A stretch of DNA of 64,000 nucleotides from the NCBI GenBank assembly GCA_030844895.1, contig CM061223.1, forward strand, positions 105,941,186 to 106,005,185, given 5' to 3'. Of the stretch, positions 1 through 11,122 are shown in pieces. The position numbers and the translations under genes are program-made. The DNA is from Ambrosia x helenae. Its lineage: Eukaryota; Streptophyta; Magnoliopsida; Asterales; Asteraceae. The notes below the pieces were generated by a model that worked only from the letters and a program-made list of their open reading frames with translations, searched no databases and was not told the DNA's origin. How positions within the stretch are numbered: the stretch's first letter is position 1; each line of letters begins with the position of its first letter.

Positions 1-1114
1 CTTCCATTATATGTCAATTTTAGATCACCTAAGACCTCAAGTAATCACATAAGCACATAATACACAATCTGTGTTTTCAGGACTGATTGTGCGCCATCAA
101 AACGAATTTATTTAAAATACTTAACGAATGAATTAGAGTCCCAAATTTTTACTGAATTTTATTTGGGATTCACTCGACAATACCTATTTTTGTTTTGTCT
201 TAATTCCAAACACAAAAATTATAAAAATTCGTACAACATAGCAGTGTTCAGAAAATTTCCTCAACAGGTCAGTTTAGTAGGAAAATTCTTAAAAATTGTG
301 TATTCATCCAAACGAGATGAATCTACTTGGAAAAGCTCTATTTTTCCAGTATTGACCTACTGGAAAAATTTCATAATCTAATTCCTTGTAAATCTCAAGT
401 TATGACCATTTAAAGTTAGCCCAGTTTACAAATCCGAAATCTGATATGACCCCTAATCCATTAAAATTCCAAAAACGACTCAAACGATGTCCAAATTCGA
501 TGGTTTTGCCCATTATGAAAAGCTAAGACCTTGTACGTTACAATCATGCAAAGAATCGATCAAACCAATTATTTTCAAGCCATGAAACAGACCCTACAAG
601 TCGACATTCAGAATCTGTCCAGATTCTGATCGTGCATTATTATCAATTATATCAAACCCTAGTTGCATATTATCAATCAATAACACCTAATAATCATCAT
701 ACAACTTTCCTAATACCTATTCCCATCAGATCCTATTATCAAACATGTCAAGATCAAAGCTTTTAGGATCAAAACACCAATAACTTGCGCAACAAGCATC
801 CTATGATGTTACTACGCGTTTATTAATAGGTTTAATCCGTTTAATCTTCAAAAAGACTCATGTTTTAATGTTTATTAAACCCATTCAGACCTGGACAAAC
901 TTGTTATATGATTTTTACAATAAAACATAAAGTAAAAAGCGTAAGAAATCATGAGTTATACCCTTAGCTCTTCAAATCAATCAATCGCGCGCCTTGGAGC
1001 CTCCCAATTGATGATCTTGAGCCTTAGCAGGAGTTTTTGGAGTGAAATATTCGTGTGGGGCAGTAAGGGGGCGATTAGGGTTGAGTATGAGGGCTGCATG
1101 GGGGTTAAGGATGC

Positions 1115-1121
1115 TTATATA
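1115..1121 (-). promoter_or_regulatory. TATA-like box of the LTR promoter
   Basis: TATATAA on the minus strand, about 450 bases inside the proposed LTR start. This is a usual distance for a U3 TATA box. No transcript evidence is available. Confidence 0.4.
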
Positions 1122-1154
1122 CGAGTTTGAGGCGGTTTAAACCCGTCAGATAGG

Positions 1155-1195
1155 TTCGAGCGGCCGCTCGGAGCCTGTGAGCGGCCGCTCACAGG
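1155..1195. repeat. Twin GC-rich palindromes in the LTR
   Basis: GAGCGGCCGCTC occurs twice within 40 bases. The second copy lies inside a perfect 22-base palindrome at 1174-1195. The block stands out from its AT-rich surroundings and lies just upstream (minus strand) of the TATA-like box, so a U3 regulatory role is possible. Confidence 0.6.
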
Positions 1196-1570
1196 TCCGG
1201 GTGGCGCGCTTTTGCCTCGTTTCGCCTCCCGACGCGTTATCCTTCGACGTTTTCGTTATTTCGGACCGTAACAAGTGTAACCCCATGCATTAAGACCCTC
1301 ATCAACCTCATGCTCCACTTTTAATGATTTCTATTAACGTGTTCGGTTTAGGTTCACATAATCACGTATGGTTTTCACATAAGTTTGTCAGGTATCACCG
1401 AGACACATAAGTTTATTATTCACCAACGTCCGAGGTTCACTAATCATGCAATCACACCTTGACTCATAACCATGCACGTATGTCTTATCTAACTAACCCT
1501 AGTTAAGTATAATGCAAGGAATGTAACTAGAGTTTAGTTAAAGTGAGAACCTGAATTTTCGGGGTATCAC

Positions 1571-3348
1571 AAAGTATTTGCTGATTTCCTCACTGAGTTA
1601 CCCATCCAGCAGACGGTAGAAGAAATGAATGAGGTCGAGGAAGAACGACCTGACCTCAAAGGGAAGTCGTGTCTTTTTACTGATGGAGCCTCAAGTGTAG
1701 AGGGTTCCGGGGCTGTTCTTGTCATTAGGGACCCCCACGAAACTGAATACACTTATGCACTCCGTCTTGACTTTCCCTGCACTAACAACGTCGCTGAATA
1801 CGAGGCCTTACTAGCGGCTTAAGATTGGTAAAAAATATGAAGGTTCAAGAACTAAAGGTGTTCGTTGATTCCAACCCGGTGGTCAAACAAGTAAATGGAG
1901 GGTACACGGCTAAGGAGCCTTCAATGATCAAGTACAAAGATAAGGTTAAAGAGCTCATCAAGGAGTTCAAGGCTTTCACACTTGAGCAAGTATCAAGGAC
2001 CAAGAATAAACAGGCTGATGCCTTGAGCAAATTGGCTTCTCTAACGTTCGCTCACCTAACTAAGAAGGTCCTGGTTGAGGTGCTCCGAGAACCGTCCATT
2101 AATGACAAAGAAGTCCAAGATGTTTTCACCGAAACAGAATCCACATGGATGACTCCCATTGTGTCCTACCTTAAGGAAGGGAAGCTGCCAGATGATGAGA
2201 AAGAAGCAAAGAGGTTGGTCATCAAAGCAAGGCAATATGTGATTGAAGACGATAAGCTCTACAAGAAGGCCTATTTGGCACCCCTACTCAGGTGTGTGGG
2301 CCCCAATCAAAGCAATTATCTCATCAGGGAGATACATGAAGGGATATGTGGCATGCATGCCGGACCTCGTGATGTTGTGTCGAAGCTAATGAATCTTGGC
2401 TATTATTGGCCAACTATGCACAAAGATGCATTCGAGACAATTCGCAAGTGTGAAGCATGCCAATTCCAAAAACACGGTAAAGACCAACCCAAAGCAAGAT
2501 CTTGTACCCATCATCTCTGCCTGGCCCTTCTACAAGTGGGGGATGGACATAGTGGGCCCCTTCCCACAAGCCCCGGGAAGACTAAAGTTCCTTCTGGTAG
2601 CTGTCGATTATTTCACCAAATGGCCAGAGGTCAGGCCATTGGCTACCATATCCGTGAAACATGTGATGAACTTCGTGTGGGAACAAATTATTTGCAGATA
2701 TGGGCTTCCAGGAGAGATCGTCACGGACAATGAAAAGCAATTTGCCCACGAGCCGTTCAGCAGCTGGTGCTCCGAGCTAGGCATCAAGCAAGTATTCAGC
2801 TCGGAAGCCTACCCTCAGTCCAATGGGCACGTGGAACGCATGAATAGAAGCATCGTCGAAGGAATCAAAACAAGGCTGGGAAGATATAGCAAAAAATGGG
2901 TCGATGAGCTCCCAAGGGTTTTATGGGTGATAAGAACTATGGAGAAGACCAGGAACCAAAGGACACCCTACCTGTAGAAATTGGGGTAAGCTCAAGGAGA
3001 AGTGCTTGCAAAAGCTCACAATGCAATGACGAGGAAGTGTTGTTCAACCTGGACCTCCTGGAAGAAACAAGGGATCAAACCTTCATCAGGGAGGCTAGAT
3101 ACAAAAAGAAGCTGGAAGCCTACTACAACACAAGGGTACGGAACGAGGTCTTCAGACCAGGGGACCTTGTGTTAAGGTGCAATGAAGCCAGCAAACAACA
3201 AAGTGTGGGGAAGCTAGGTCCCTGATGGGAGGGCCCCTATGTCATCAAGGAGGCTCATAAGGGAGGGTCCTATAAGCTAGCTGACCCCAACGGCAAGATG
3301 GTCCCAAGACATTGGAGTGACAAGCACTTAAAACGATTTTATGTCTAA
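1571..3348 (+). pseudogene. pol: Ty3/Gypsy (Tat-like) pol 3' part: RNase H, integrase, C-terminal tail
   Basis: The frame is open from 1571. An RNase H domain begins at FTDGAS (about 1677) and continues past LVKNMKVQEL and SRTKNKQADALSKLASL. Its position directly before integrase suggests the second, archaeal-type RNase H of the Tat lineage. The integrase zinc-binding region follows (IHEGICGMHAGP, then KCEACQ), then the catalytic core with GMDIVGPF, VTDNEKQF and PQSNGHVERMNRS supplying D, D and E. A chromodomain-like tail carries FRPGDLVLR and ends in HWSDKHLKRFYV, with a stop near 3348. Breaks seen: frame shifts near 1820 and 2490, a further disturbance near 2940, and a TGA at 3223. Reverse transcriptase and everything 5' of it are absent because the element is cut by the LTR at 1571. 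It cannot make a working polyprotein. Confidence 0.85.
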
Positions 3349-3990
3349 ATGGTTGTAATATCACTATGTACTCCAAACGTTATGACTAATGAAAGAACTT
3401 GGTTTTAAGAACGATTCACTTGGCACTTATCTTATCAAAGGGTGAGCCCCTCCTAATAAGGCTCCATGGGATCCGGTGCTATACCTACCCATGAAACGAG
3501 GATGAGCTCCCAGGCCACAAATGCTCAACATGAAACAAGGCTAATAACCTTCCTGTATACAGGGTGAGTTACTAATACAATCCACAAATCCATGGGACAA
3601 GTCCTAAAAGGAAAACCTAAACCCATGAAAGAGGGTGAGCTCATCACACCAAGACAGCTCATACATGTTCACATAAAAATAAAAGACAAACATTTAATGT
3701 AACAACCATTGAATAAGGTTCCAAATGAACAAACAAGCTGATAAGGTAAGTATTGCATCGGATCCCTGACTAAGTAACTTGGGCTGGATGACTGTACCAT
3801 TCAACTCTATGGGAAAGGTTAAGGACATTGCAAACACAACACATGACAAGTAACACGTTCAAAACAACCAAACATTAAACATAAAAGAGCATCACCCCTA
3901 AAGGGGGAGCATTTCCATTCAAAGTCCTAAAAAGCCCCTAGGGCTAACAACCAAAAGTTCATTACAAAAGACAACTTAAACATAACTAGA
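3349..3990. other. Spacer between Gypsy pol and the antisense ORF
   Basis: No coding region is seen. Degenerate short repeats built on ggtgagct/ccatgaaa recur between about 3440 and 3640. Long, repeat-bearing spacers between pol and the 3' LTR are known in Tat-type elements. Confidence 0.4.
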
Positions 3991-5637
3991 TCAGGGGGTA
4001 GCAGAGTCTTCAGCTTCAATACTGGCATCGCCTTCACTGGTGGAAGCTAGGTTCTTGTTACCAACGTCTTCATACAGGCCATCAGTGTCCAGGCCAACAA
4101 ACGGATCATCTTTAGCAGAGGGAGGGGTAGAATCAACCTCAAAGGCTTGAAGTGGGGTGGGACTCTTAAATACCTGCTCCAAGTGTGGAACCCCGGACGT
4201 ACCAGTAGGTTTAAAATGTTTCGAACTACCTTCCCCACCACTGCCTCCCTCAAGTATGATCTTGAGAGGCCTTTTGGACACATAAGACTGGAATACTTCG
4301 TTGGCCACTTCCTTCTTCAAACCCTCTGGCTCCAAGTCTTGCAGGAAAGTAAGAGGCTGCTGAGAAGCCTTGGTGATGGCAGAGATATAAGGATAAGTGG
4401 AGAGCTCCATCGCCTTCACTGCATCAACAAACTCAGTCCCAGAAGAAGGCTTAAAGGATGGAAGATCCTCGGGCTTCTGACCCTCCTATGTCGCTTTGAA
4501 GCCAACCTGGATTCCCCCATGACGGCCAAAGGCTATAGCCTTTACATAGATATCAGCAAGAGGAGCGTTAAACTCCTGGGAATGCAGAAGGTTGGTGACA
4601 AAACGTGCTACACCTCTGGATATCAACCACTCCTTCTCCTCAGTCAGACGGTCAACCTGAGCCTGAAGCTCCAAACAAACCTTTTCTATCGTCACTTGCT
4701 CCTGCTTGACAGATTCACGAGCACGAGCCAAACCCTGCCTCTCCTCAGCAACTTTCTCTTTCTCCTCATTCAACCCTTTAAACATCTTATCAAACTTCTC
4801 TTTCTCCAAGCCTAGTTGAGTCCTGGACACAGCCAACTCATGCACCAAATCCTTCTCTCTGGCAACATAGCGTGCCAATTCCTCTTTCACCTTCACCAGC
4901 TCAGCTTCATGCTCCTCATAAAAGCCCTCAACCTGTTCCAGGCGAAACATCAACTCGCCCCATCTGGCCATCCCATTCGGGAACAAAGACAAGAACTACC
5001 CAAAGTGATAATACATCTTTTTCATGACATCACGGTCCAACCACTCTTTGTGTAATGCCCTTTCAGCATCAGGAATGCAATTATCGATCAGATCACAACA
5101 AACAGAAGCTTTCTTCAGAACATCATTGCTCTTCACATCCCACTTCGGCACAAAAATCCCCTCACCATGACCCCGTTGTGCAGATGGGTCACCAACAACA
5201 TCGGCAGCTGCCTTAGAACTCTCACCTCCCTCACCTTGCAATAACAAAAGCTCCTGATTCCTACCCTCAACTGCAACATCCTTCGGCTTATTAAACACAA
5301 CATCATCCTTCTTGGGAGAGGACAGAGTAAGTTTATCTTTCCCTGAAGCAGGTGCATATCCCATAGAAGAGGCTATTATTGAAGAATCTTCATCCGCATC
5401 CTCAAGAACCAAGGGAATGGCAGTTGTGTTCCCCTGAGAGGAAGAAGCAGTTTGCAATCGCTTGCTGGAGCGACGAACAGTGACTGCCTTCTTCCCAGAA
5501 GGTTCTGCAACAGTCGAGGTGGATGAAATGATGCTAGTATACTCCCCTTGAAAACGAACATGCTCAGTCCTCACTACCACGTTTTTCCCTTCACTTGAAG
5601 CACGAACCTTGAACTTAACATCAGAAATGTCATCCAA
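3991..5637 (-). pseudogene. Antisense accessory ORF of the Tat element (coiled-coil, gypsy-type 'transposase' family)
   Basis: One minus-strand frame spans 549 codons, broken only by two in-frame TAG stops at 4996-4998 and 4486-4488. Order: a basic/serine-rich N-terminal part; a segment ending KEWLDRDVMKKMYYHFG; a long heptad-like coiled coil (LEQVEGFYEEHEAELVKVKE onward); then an acidic, proline-rich tail ending SIEAEDSATP. Its position after pol and opposite orientation match the extra antisense ORFs described for Tat-lineage elements, and the coiled-coil style fits proteins annotated in plants as 'putative gypsy type transposon'; both are family knowledge. The frame stays open upstream through the 39-bp repeats (39 = 13 codons) to about 5800, so the true start is uncertain. 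Function is unknown. Confidence 0.6.
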
Positions 5638-5640
5638 CGC

Positions 5641-5746
5641 GAGAAAATCAGGTAAGAAATAAACAAAGAAAGATGGGTAGAGAAAATCAGGTAAGAAATA
5701 AACAAAGAAAGATGGGTAGAGAAAATCAGGTAAGAAATAAACAAAA
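5641..5746. repeat. 39-bp tandem repeat, about 2.7 copies
   Basis: A 39-bp unit beginning gagaaaatcaggtaagaaat repeats almost perfectly. The period is a multiple of three and keeps the minus-strand frame open, giving a 13-residue repeat containing FVYFLPDFL ahead of the antisense ORF. Confidence 0.85.
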
Positions 5747-5749
5747 AAT

Positions 5750-5803
5750 TGGGACGCTTGTTTAGTTGTTTTTGCCGCAAATCGTAGATGACCATTGTGA
5801 GCA
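5750..5803. repeat. Left end of segmental-duplication copy 1
   Basis: About 54 bp (containing gtttagttgtttttgccgca) is nearly identical to 7206-7262. With the blocks starting at about 6015 (copy 1) and 7685/11501 (copy 2), it shows two copies in the same order. The tract 5804-6014 has GGGGGTCG-type short repeats and no gene. Confidence 0.6.
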
Positions 5804-6014
5804 TCAATGGCAAAGCTTGACCCGAAACTTCAGGGGGTCGGAAGTCACCGGGGGTCAGAAATCACTAGTATCGGGAGGTCGAAAACCAATTTCGGGGGTC
5901 GAAACCGTATATACTAAAAAATTTCTATACGAATACTATATAATCGGAACTTTTAAACAAAAATTCGGGGGATCGGCCGCCTCTCCCTGCCCCGAGCTGC
6001 GCCACTGGTGAGCA

Positions 6015-6850
6015 TATCAGAAATGACTGATTTTATATTATTCCTATAAAAAATATCACTAAATTTTAACAACTCTATGGACTTTTATATTCAAAAGTTA
6101 TGCTTAGGACTTCAATAAGAAAAAAAAGTATAAGATAAAAAGTAAAAGTATATTACTTCTTTTTATGGCATTTGCTTTTTTAATAAAAGAAGTATAGTTG
6201 TTTGATTAATTTTTGTCATAATTATATATTTTTTTTGAAAATTAATTATATTTTTATTTGATGAACCATTTGAAAAATAAAAAAGATACATGTCAACAAA
6301 CAATTGAGAGTAAAGGTGTAGTTTCCAAAAGTTGCGATCAAATCGCACCTGGCCGTCGATAAAGCCTAGCTCAATTGATCAATATTGGGGGAGCTAGAGT
6401 GGAGATCATGTGGAGGTAGAGGGTTCGATTCTTGTCGGAGCCATATTTATCACATGTGGGGGTTCCACCTGGGGAGATTCCCAATCCAGGTGGAATGGGT
6501 AATCAGTACAGGCTGGCCCAGGATGTTAGTCGAAGCTCTACCGGTTATACCACTTGCCGTTCAAAAAAACATCGCACCTGGCCATAGGGTAGTTAACTTT
6601 TTTTTTTGTGGCTGTCAATTATAAATCATAAATCATCTAGTATATTATTCTAGTTTCAAGTGTCGGTAAAGAAAAAGAGTTGATAAAATAATAATTTTTA
6701 TGGCAAGTGTAGTGGGGGGCTTCATTGGGCTCCATGAGGCTTTACTGGTTTGAACATAATTAGTGACTTGCATATACATGATTAATGAATTACCTGAACA
6801 CTTTGTATTTTTTTTTTCATGTATGAACAAAAACCACAACTACCACAACT
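6015..6850. repeat. Segmental-duplication copy 1 (AT-rich, non-coding)
   Basis: Collinear with 11501-12260: the same phrases (cctataaaaaat, tttaacaactctatggactt, caacaaacaattgagagtaa, tcaagtgtcggtaaagaaaa) occur in order. It is interrupted by a SINE at 6355-6570 that is missing from copy 2. The final part (6725-6850) is a short piece of the dispersed repeat also seen at 12170, 33560 (reverse), 53040 and 62480. Confidence 0.75.
6355..6570 (+). mobile_element. tRNA-derived SINE with 13-bp target duplication
   Basis: The 216-bp insert is flanked by perfect ATCGCACCTGGCC at 6342-6354 and 6571-6583. It has an A-box-like TAGCTCAATTG near 6367 and a B-box-like GGTTCGATTC near 6422, and ends in a short A-rich run. 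The related tract in copy 2 (around 12018-12050) holds the site once without the insert. This is strong evidence for retroposition after the duplication. Confidence 0.85.
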
Positions 6851-7703
6851 GTAGACCAATGGAAGGGATGTAGCGCAGCTTGATAGCGTGTTTGTTTTGG
6901 GTACAAATGTGTTCAACCCTACCATGTTTATCTTAACTGCCGTTATTCGAATTTGAATGCTAACTTCATTGTTTCCATATCTTCATCGCTAATCAATTTC
7001 TTCACCGTCTAAAGTAACCAAAAAATAAAATTTATAATCAATAAACTTGGAATGAAATATATTTATTAGAAATCTATATATGAGTTACGTGTACAATGTT
7101 AGTACTTGCAAATGTAAACCACCTATATTTTTATTCAAACAAGTTTATTCAAACAAGGATGTGGGTTTTTGTTTGAGCAATTAAAAATTATATTTTACAT
7201 GGAATTGGGGCGCCTGTTTAGTTGTTTTTGCCGCAAATCGTAGATGGCCATTGTGAGCATATAAGGGCACAAGGGGCGCTCAACTGAAGTTGTTTTCACT
7301 TCACTGATTTCTATCAATTCTGTGCACTGACATATCACTTCACTGAAACACTTTTTTATAGGCAGCACTCCACTGAATGGCAGGTTTTTCACAAACACTA
7401 CACATATCTATACACACACAACTTTTATATCTATCACCATCTTCATCACATGCCATTCAATAGAGTTAAAAAAAACCTGCAACTAAAGAATAGAGAGTGA
7501 GAAAGAAGAGACTAAAACATAAAAAATAATAAAATTGTGTGAAAGTTTGTGTCACATCCGTGAACCAGCACGGTAACTAGAACCCGAATTTGATTCATAG
7601 GATCACTACCAGCATGAGTGGCAGCGGTGTTACCGTGCTAGTAGTGGGGTACCCGTGACCAATTCTGGTAACGCCCCATCCCTAAGAAATGACTGATGAT
7701 TTA
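6851..7703. other. Non-coding flank left of the Harbinger element
   Basis: No gene is seen. It contains the 7206-7262 copy of the 5750-5803 repeat, and at 7690-7703 a stretch (agaaatgactgat) matching the flank at about 6018. The TTA at 7701-7703 is the proposed Harbinger target duplication. Confidence 0.4.
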
Positions 7704-8362
7704 GCCTCTTAATGATTCATTAAGAGGCTAGCCTCTTATTCGGACAGAGGCAAGCTTGTTTGGTTGCAAAATTGGCACCTCTTAATGAAATGTTTTAAGT
7801 CTGAATCATTCAGACATATCCATATGCTGAATAAAACTCTTGCCAAAGATACCCTCACACAAAACAAACCCTTCTTCCACAAAAGAAACCCTTCTTCCAC
7901 ACCACCCAACCCTCCGCCCCCACCCCCTGTTCTCACCACCACCGCCGCCGCACCACCCTCCTCCTCCTCCCTCAGCGTCGCCGCACCACCCTCCTCCTCC
8001 TCCCTCAGCGCCGCCCTCGTCTCCCCTGTTTCCTCCCTCCGAACAGGTATGTTTTCTTTTCTTTTTTTTTTTTTTTTTTGAAAAAAAATCTGATTTTGTT
8101 TATATTGTTTCAAGGTATGCATATTGATTATAAAAAAACCCAAATCTGATTATAAAGAAACCCAAATCTAGGGTTTCCACTCTAAACCCCAAATCTGATT
8201 TTGTTTAAAGAATCAGGGGCCGTTTTTTCTTTTTTTTTTTTTTTTTTTGAAAAATACTGATTTTGTTTAAACAACCCAAATCTGATTTTTTTTATTTTTT
8301 CTGAAATTTTTTCTGTTACTTTTTTTTATTTTATTTTTCTGAATTTATTATTGATTATGCTT

Positions 8363-8625
8363 GAATTGGTTTGTGTTTTTAGAAATAGGTTGTTCTATGT
8401 TGGATGTTGGTATGAAAAAAGATGCATGTTTTGGCTATGTTGTATATTGATTGGTTTGTGCTTTTAGAAATAGGTTGTTCTATGTTATGGATGTTGGTAT
8501 GAAAAAGATGCATGTTTTCTTTATGTTGTATGTTGATTGGTTTGTGCTTTTAGAAATAGGTTGTTCTATGTTATGGATGTTGGTATGAAAAAAGATGCAT
8601 GTTTTCTTTATGTTGTATGTTGATT
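8363..8625 (+). repeat. 86-bp tandem repeat, three copies, in the Harbinger leader
   Basis: Units start with ttggtttgtg at 8366, 8451 and 8537, and each contains agaaataggttgttctatg and a gatgcatgtttt motif. It lies between the leader and the ORF1 start. Confidence 0.85.
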
Positions 8626-8714
8626 GTTAGTAGTTGTTATATTAGAAATATTGGATAGTTGGTATGATTGAGGTGGTTTAAATCCCTTATCTTTAGGTAC
8701 CAATATCCAAAGAA

Positions 8715-9648
8715 ATGGCAAAAAGGATTAGGATTAATTGGAAGCAAGAAGGTGTTGAAAAAACCTTTCTTGAAGCATGTGTTCATGAAGTAACCGTTAA
8801 TGGACGTGAGGGAAGTAGTCTTAAACAAGCGTCGTGGAAACCTGTAGCTGAAAAATTGAAAACTCAAAACAATTTCATAGTGGACCAACGTCAAATGAAG
8901 AATCACTATGATTTTTTAAAAGGAAAATTTTCAGCTTGGTTAAAGCTTAAAAACAAAACCGGGAATGTCTATGATCCAGTTACAAACACTTTTAACTTGT
9001 CAGAAGAAGAGTGGCAAATTGAGATGAAGGTATTTGTTTTATACTAATAATTAGTAGTGGTATATTTCATTAATATTATAGTATTTTAAAATATTTCTTC
9101 ACACAGTCTAACAAGTATGTAGAAGCTTTGAGAACTGCGCCACTTGCTTACCCCGAGCTTTGTTGTCAATTGTATGAGGGGTCTACTTCAAATGGGTTTG
9201 ATAGTTGGGGGCCAAGTGCTACGCTTCCTCATCCTTCTGAGGAAGTGTATGAGCAAAATTTAGATGGTGTGGATGTCGAATGCACTCAAGTGGATTCCCC
9301 AGGTAAAGGTGTTAGTCAGGAGTCAAGTATTCGGTCCCAAAAAAAGAAAAAGGAGAGAAACGAAAACATAAGGCAACATTAGAGTCAAAGCTCATAGATG
9401 TTGGTGAAGATATTAGCAAGTTGGTTGGAATGATGATTCACGAGAAACAAGCACTTTCTGATGATATGGATGCATGTTTGGCGAAGTTGGAGACATTGGG
9501 TTGGGATGATTCAGATGCGAAATACGAAACTCCGCTTTTGCTTTTTGGTGAGAGTGCCGATCTTAGGAAACTGTGGGTTCGTCTTAAGCCGCAGAATTGT
9601 GAGAATTGGGTTAAGAATGCGGGAGCGAAATATGGATTGTTTAACTAA
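8715..9648 (+). pseudogene. Harbinger ORF1: Myb/SANT-like DNA-binding protein, frameshifted
   Basis: Exon 1 is 8715-9029 (105 codons) with a Myb_DNA-bind_3-like domain: INWKQEGVEKTFLEACVHEV at the start, then SWKPVAEKL, QRQMKNHYDFLKGKFSAWLK and a FNLSEEEW end. A GT-AG intron (9030-9106) joins in phase to exon 2 from 9107 (SNKYVEALRTAPLAYPELC). In exon 2 a homopolymer region near 9340-9350 shifts frame, so the reading stops at 9382 while the conserved C-terminus (from KHKATLESKL to WVKNAGAKYGLFN) continues in another frame to 9648. In PIF/Harbinger elements this protein binds element DNA and helps the transposase. A one-base sequencing error in the A-run could explain the break. Confidence 0.75.
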
Positions 9649-9670
9649 GTTTGTGCTTTGATTGTTTTTT

Positions 9671-9860
9671 TTGGATGTTATTTTATGGATGTTATGTTAT
9701 GGATGTTATGTTATGGATCTTATGTTTTGGATGTTATGTCATTGATGTTTATGTTTTGGATGTTATGTCATTGATGTTTATGTTTTGGATGTTATGTCAT
9801 TGATGTTTATGTTTTTGGATGTTATGTCATTGATGTTTATGATATAGTTTATTTATGTTA
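9671..9860 (+). repeat. 30-bp minisatellite between the two Harbinger genes
   Basis: Units built on ggatgttatgtcattgatgt recur about four times after shorter ggatgttatgtta units. This makes up the spacer between ORF1 and the transposase. Confidence 0.8.
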
Positions 9861-9873
9861 TGATAGGTATCTT

Positions 9874-11122
9874 ATGGCTTCGGACGATGAGATTATAGTT
9901 TTCATTATCTATTGTTGGTATTGGGTCTCATTAGTCTCGAGAATAAATGTTAAAAGGATAAGAGACTTGAATTCGGCATTAACCGGTCATGAATACACGC
10001 AAGAATTATTGCATGGTACTTCTACACAATGTCATGAGATGATGCGTCTTTCACGTGATGCATTTATATTGTTGTGCAATCATTTTAAACAAAAAAATTG
10101 GTTGCAAAGTAGTAAGTCAATAACCTTGGAAGAAAAGTTGGCTATGTTTTTTATGGTCATTGGACATAATGAACGTTTTCGAATGGTTAAACGAAGGTTC
10201 CAACACTCAACAGAAACAATTCATAGATGTTTTCATAAGGTCCTAAAGGCAATGATGAATTTCGCAAGAGAAGTTGTAGTTCCAACATCTTCCAATGTAA
10301 ACGCAAATAACTCCGAACGACATAGAAGGCTAAAAGAAATATTTCCTGGAGCAATAGGTGCCTTAGATGGAACGCTTATACATGCGATCGTGCCTGCTGA
10401 TCAACAGACTCGTTACAGGGGAAGAGGAAAAGGTGAATGCTTTCAAAATGTATTAGCAATTTGTGACTTTGATATGATATTCACATTCGTATGGGCCGGA
10501 TGGGAGGGAATTGCACATGATTCACGAGTTTTAAAAGAAGTTGCGTTCAACCCAAATTCTGGCTTTCCTTTCCCGCCACCAGGTTTTTAACCATTCTTCA
10601 ATGTTCATTTCATACATTATTTGTTTTTTATATGATAGTTTTGATATTGATACAGATAAGTATTACCTTTGTGACGCTGCGTACACCAACACTCGTGGAT
10701 TTATGACTCCTTACCGTGGTACGAGGTATTGGTTAGCCGATTTTCGACGACAACGTGCGTTAACTAAGGAAGAAAGATTCAATCATGCTCACGCACAACT
10801 CAGAAATGTCATTGAACGTGCATATGGTGTTCTAAAGGCGAGATTCCCAATCCTAAAGCAAATGGCTCCCTTTTCTTTTCCAATACAAAGAGACATAGTG
10901 ATTGCTTGTTTCGCCGTCCATAATTTTATAAGGAAATGCAATATTTATGATCAGTTATTTATGGAGTATGATGAGAACGCGATGTTTCATGAAATGCAAA
11001 GTGGGGAAAATGATGGCCTGATAGTTCATGACATAGAGTGGGGTTCACAAGGTATTGACTATATGAATTCTTTACGTGGCCAGATTGCTAATCAGTTGCT
11101 TTCAAATGCTTCATCAAATTAA
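9874..11122 (+). CDS. PIF/Harbinger transposase (HARBI1/ALP1-like, DDE_Tnp_4), two exons
   Basis: Exon 1 is 9874-10582 and exon 2 is 10656-11122, separated by a 73-bp GT-AG intron that joins PPP to DKYYLCDAAYTNTRG in phase. The product is 391 residues with no internal stop, typical for the family. Residues 80-130 hold the N-terminal helical region (TLEEKLAMFFMVIGHNERFR). The DDE nuclease fold starts at GAIGALDGT (D165), includes EGIAHDSRVL (D216) and ends at VIERAYGVLKARFP (E290); these three are the likely catalytic residues. It would cut and paste Harbinger DNA in the nucleus together with ORF1. Reading through the intron gives a stop at 10588-10590, so splicing is required. The element appears to lack one terminus, but the protein could still act in trans on MITEs such as 26371-26687. 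Confidence 0.85.

Larger units (their letters stand above)
1..1570 (-). mobile_element. LTR of a minus-strand LTR retrotransposon (runs off the window edge)
   Basis: Read on the minus strand, a sequence starting TGTGATACCCCG begins at about 1571 and continues to the window edge without a convincing coding region. It holds a TATA-like box near 1115-1121 and a GC-rich palindromic block at 1155-1195. At 1571 the text switches abruptly into an open Gypsy pol reading frame, so I read 1571 as the LTR edge and the element as an insertion into that older Gypsy copy. The TG start is at 1569-1571, give or take two bases. The other LTR and the coding region would lie left of base 1. The short ORF at 163-381 matches nothing I recognise. 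Confidence 0.55.

Noticed and set aside
1155..1195. NotI sites as a cloning-vector or linker artefact
   Set aside because: Two palindromes of different length lie inside continuous plant LTR sequence with no vector sequence around them.
4147..4815. 222-codon plus-strand open frame
   Set aside because: It lies opposite the coiled-coil antisense ORF, has a leucine/serine composition typical of a shadow frame and shows no domain.
6420..6435. Possible tRNA gene (GGTTCGATTC B-box)
   Set aside because: No cloverleaf can be formed; the box pair belongs to a SINE with target duplications. The same holds for the boxes near 11850, 45905, 59065 and 60580.
7736..8143. Open frames across the CT-rich Harbinger leader, both strands
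   Set aside because: They arise from low-complexity CCTCC/CCACC and T-run sequence; no domain and no conserved start.
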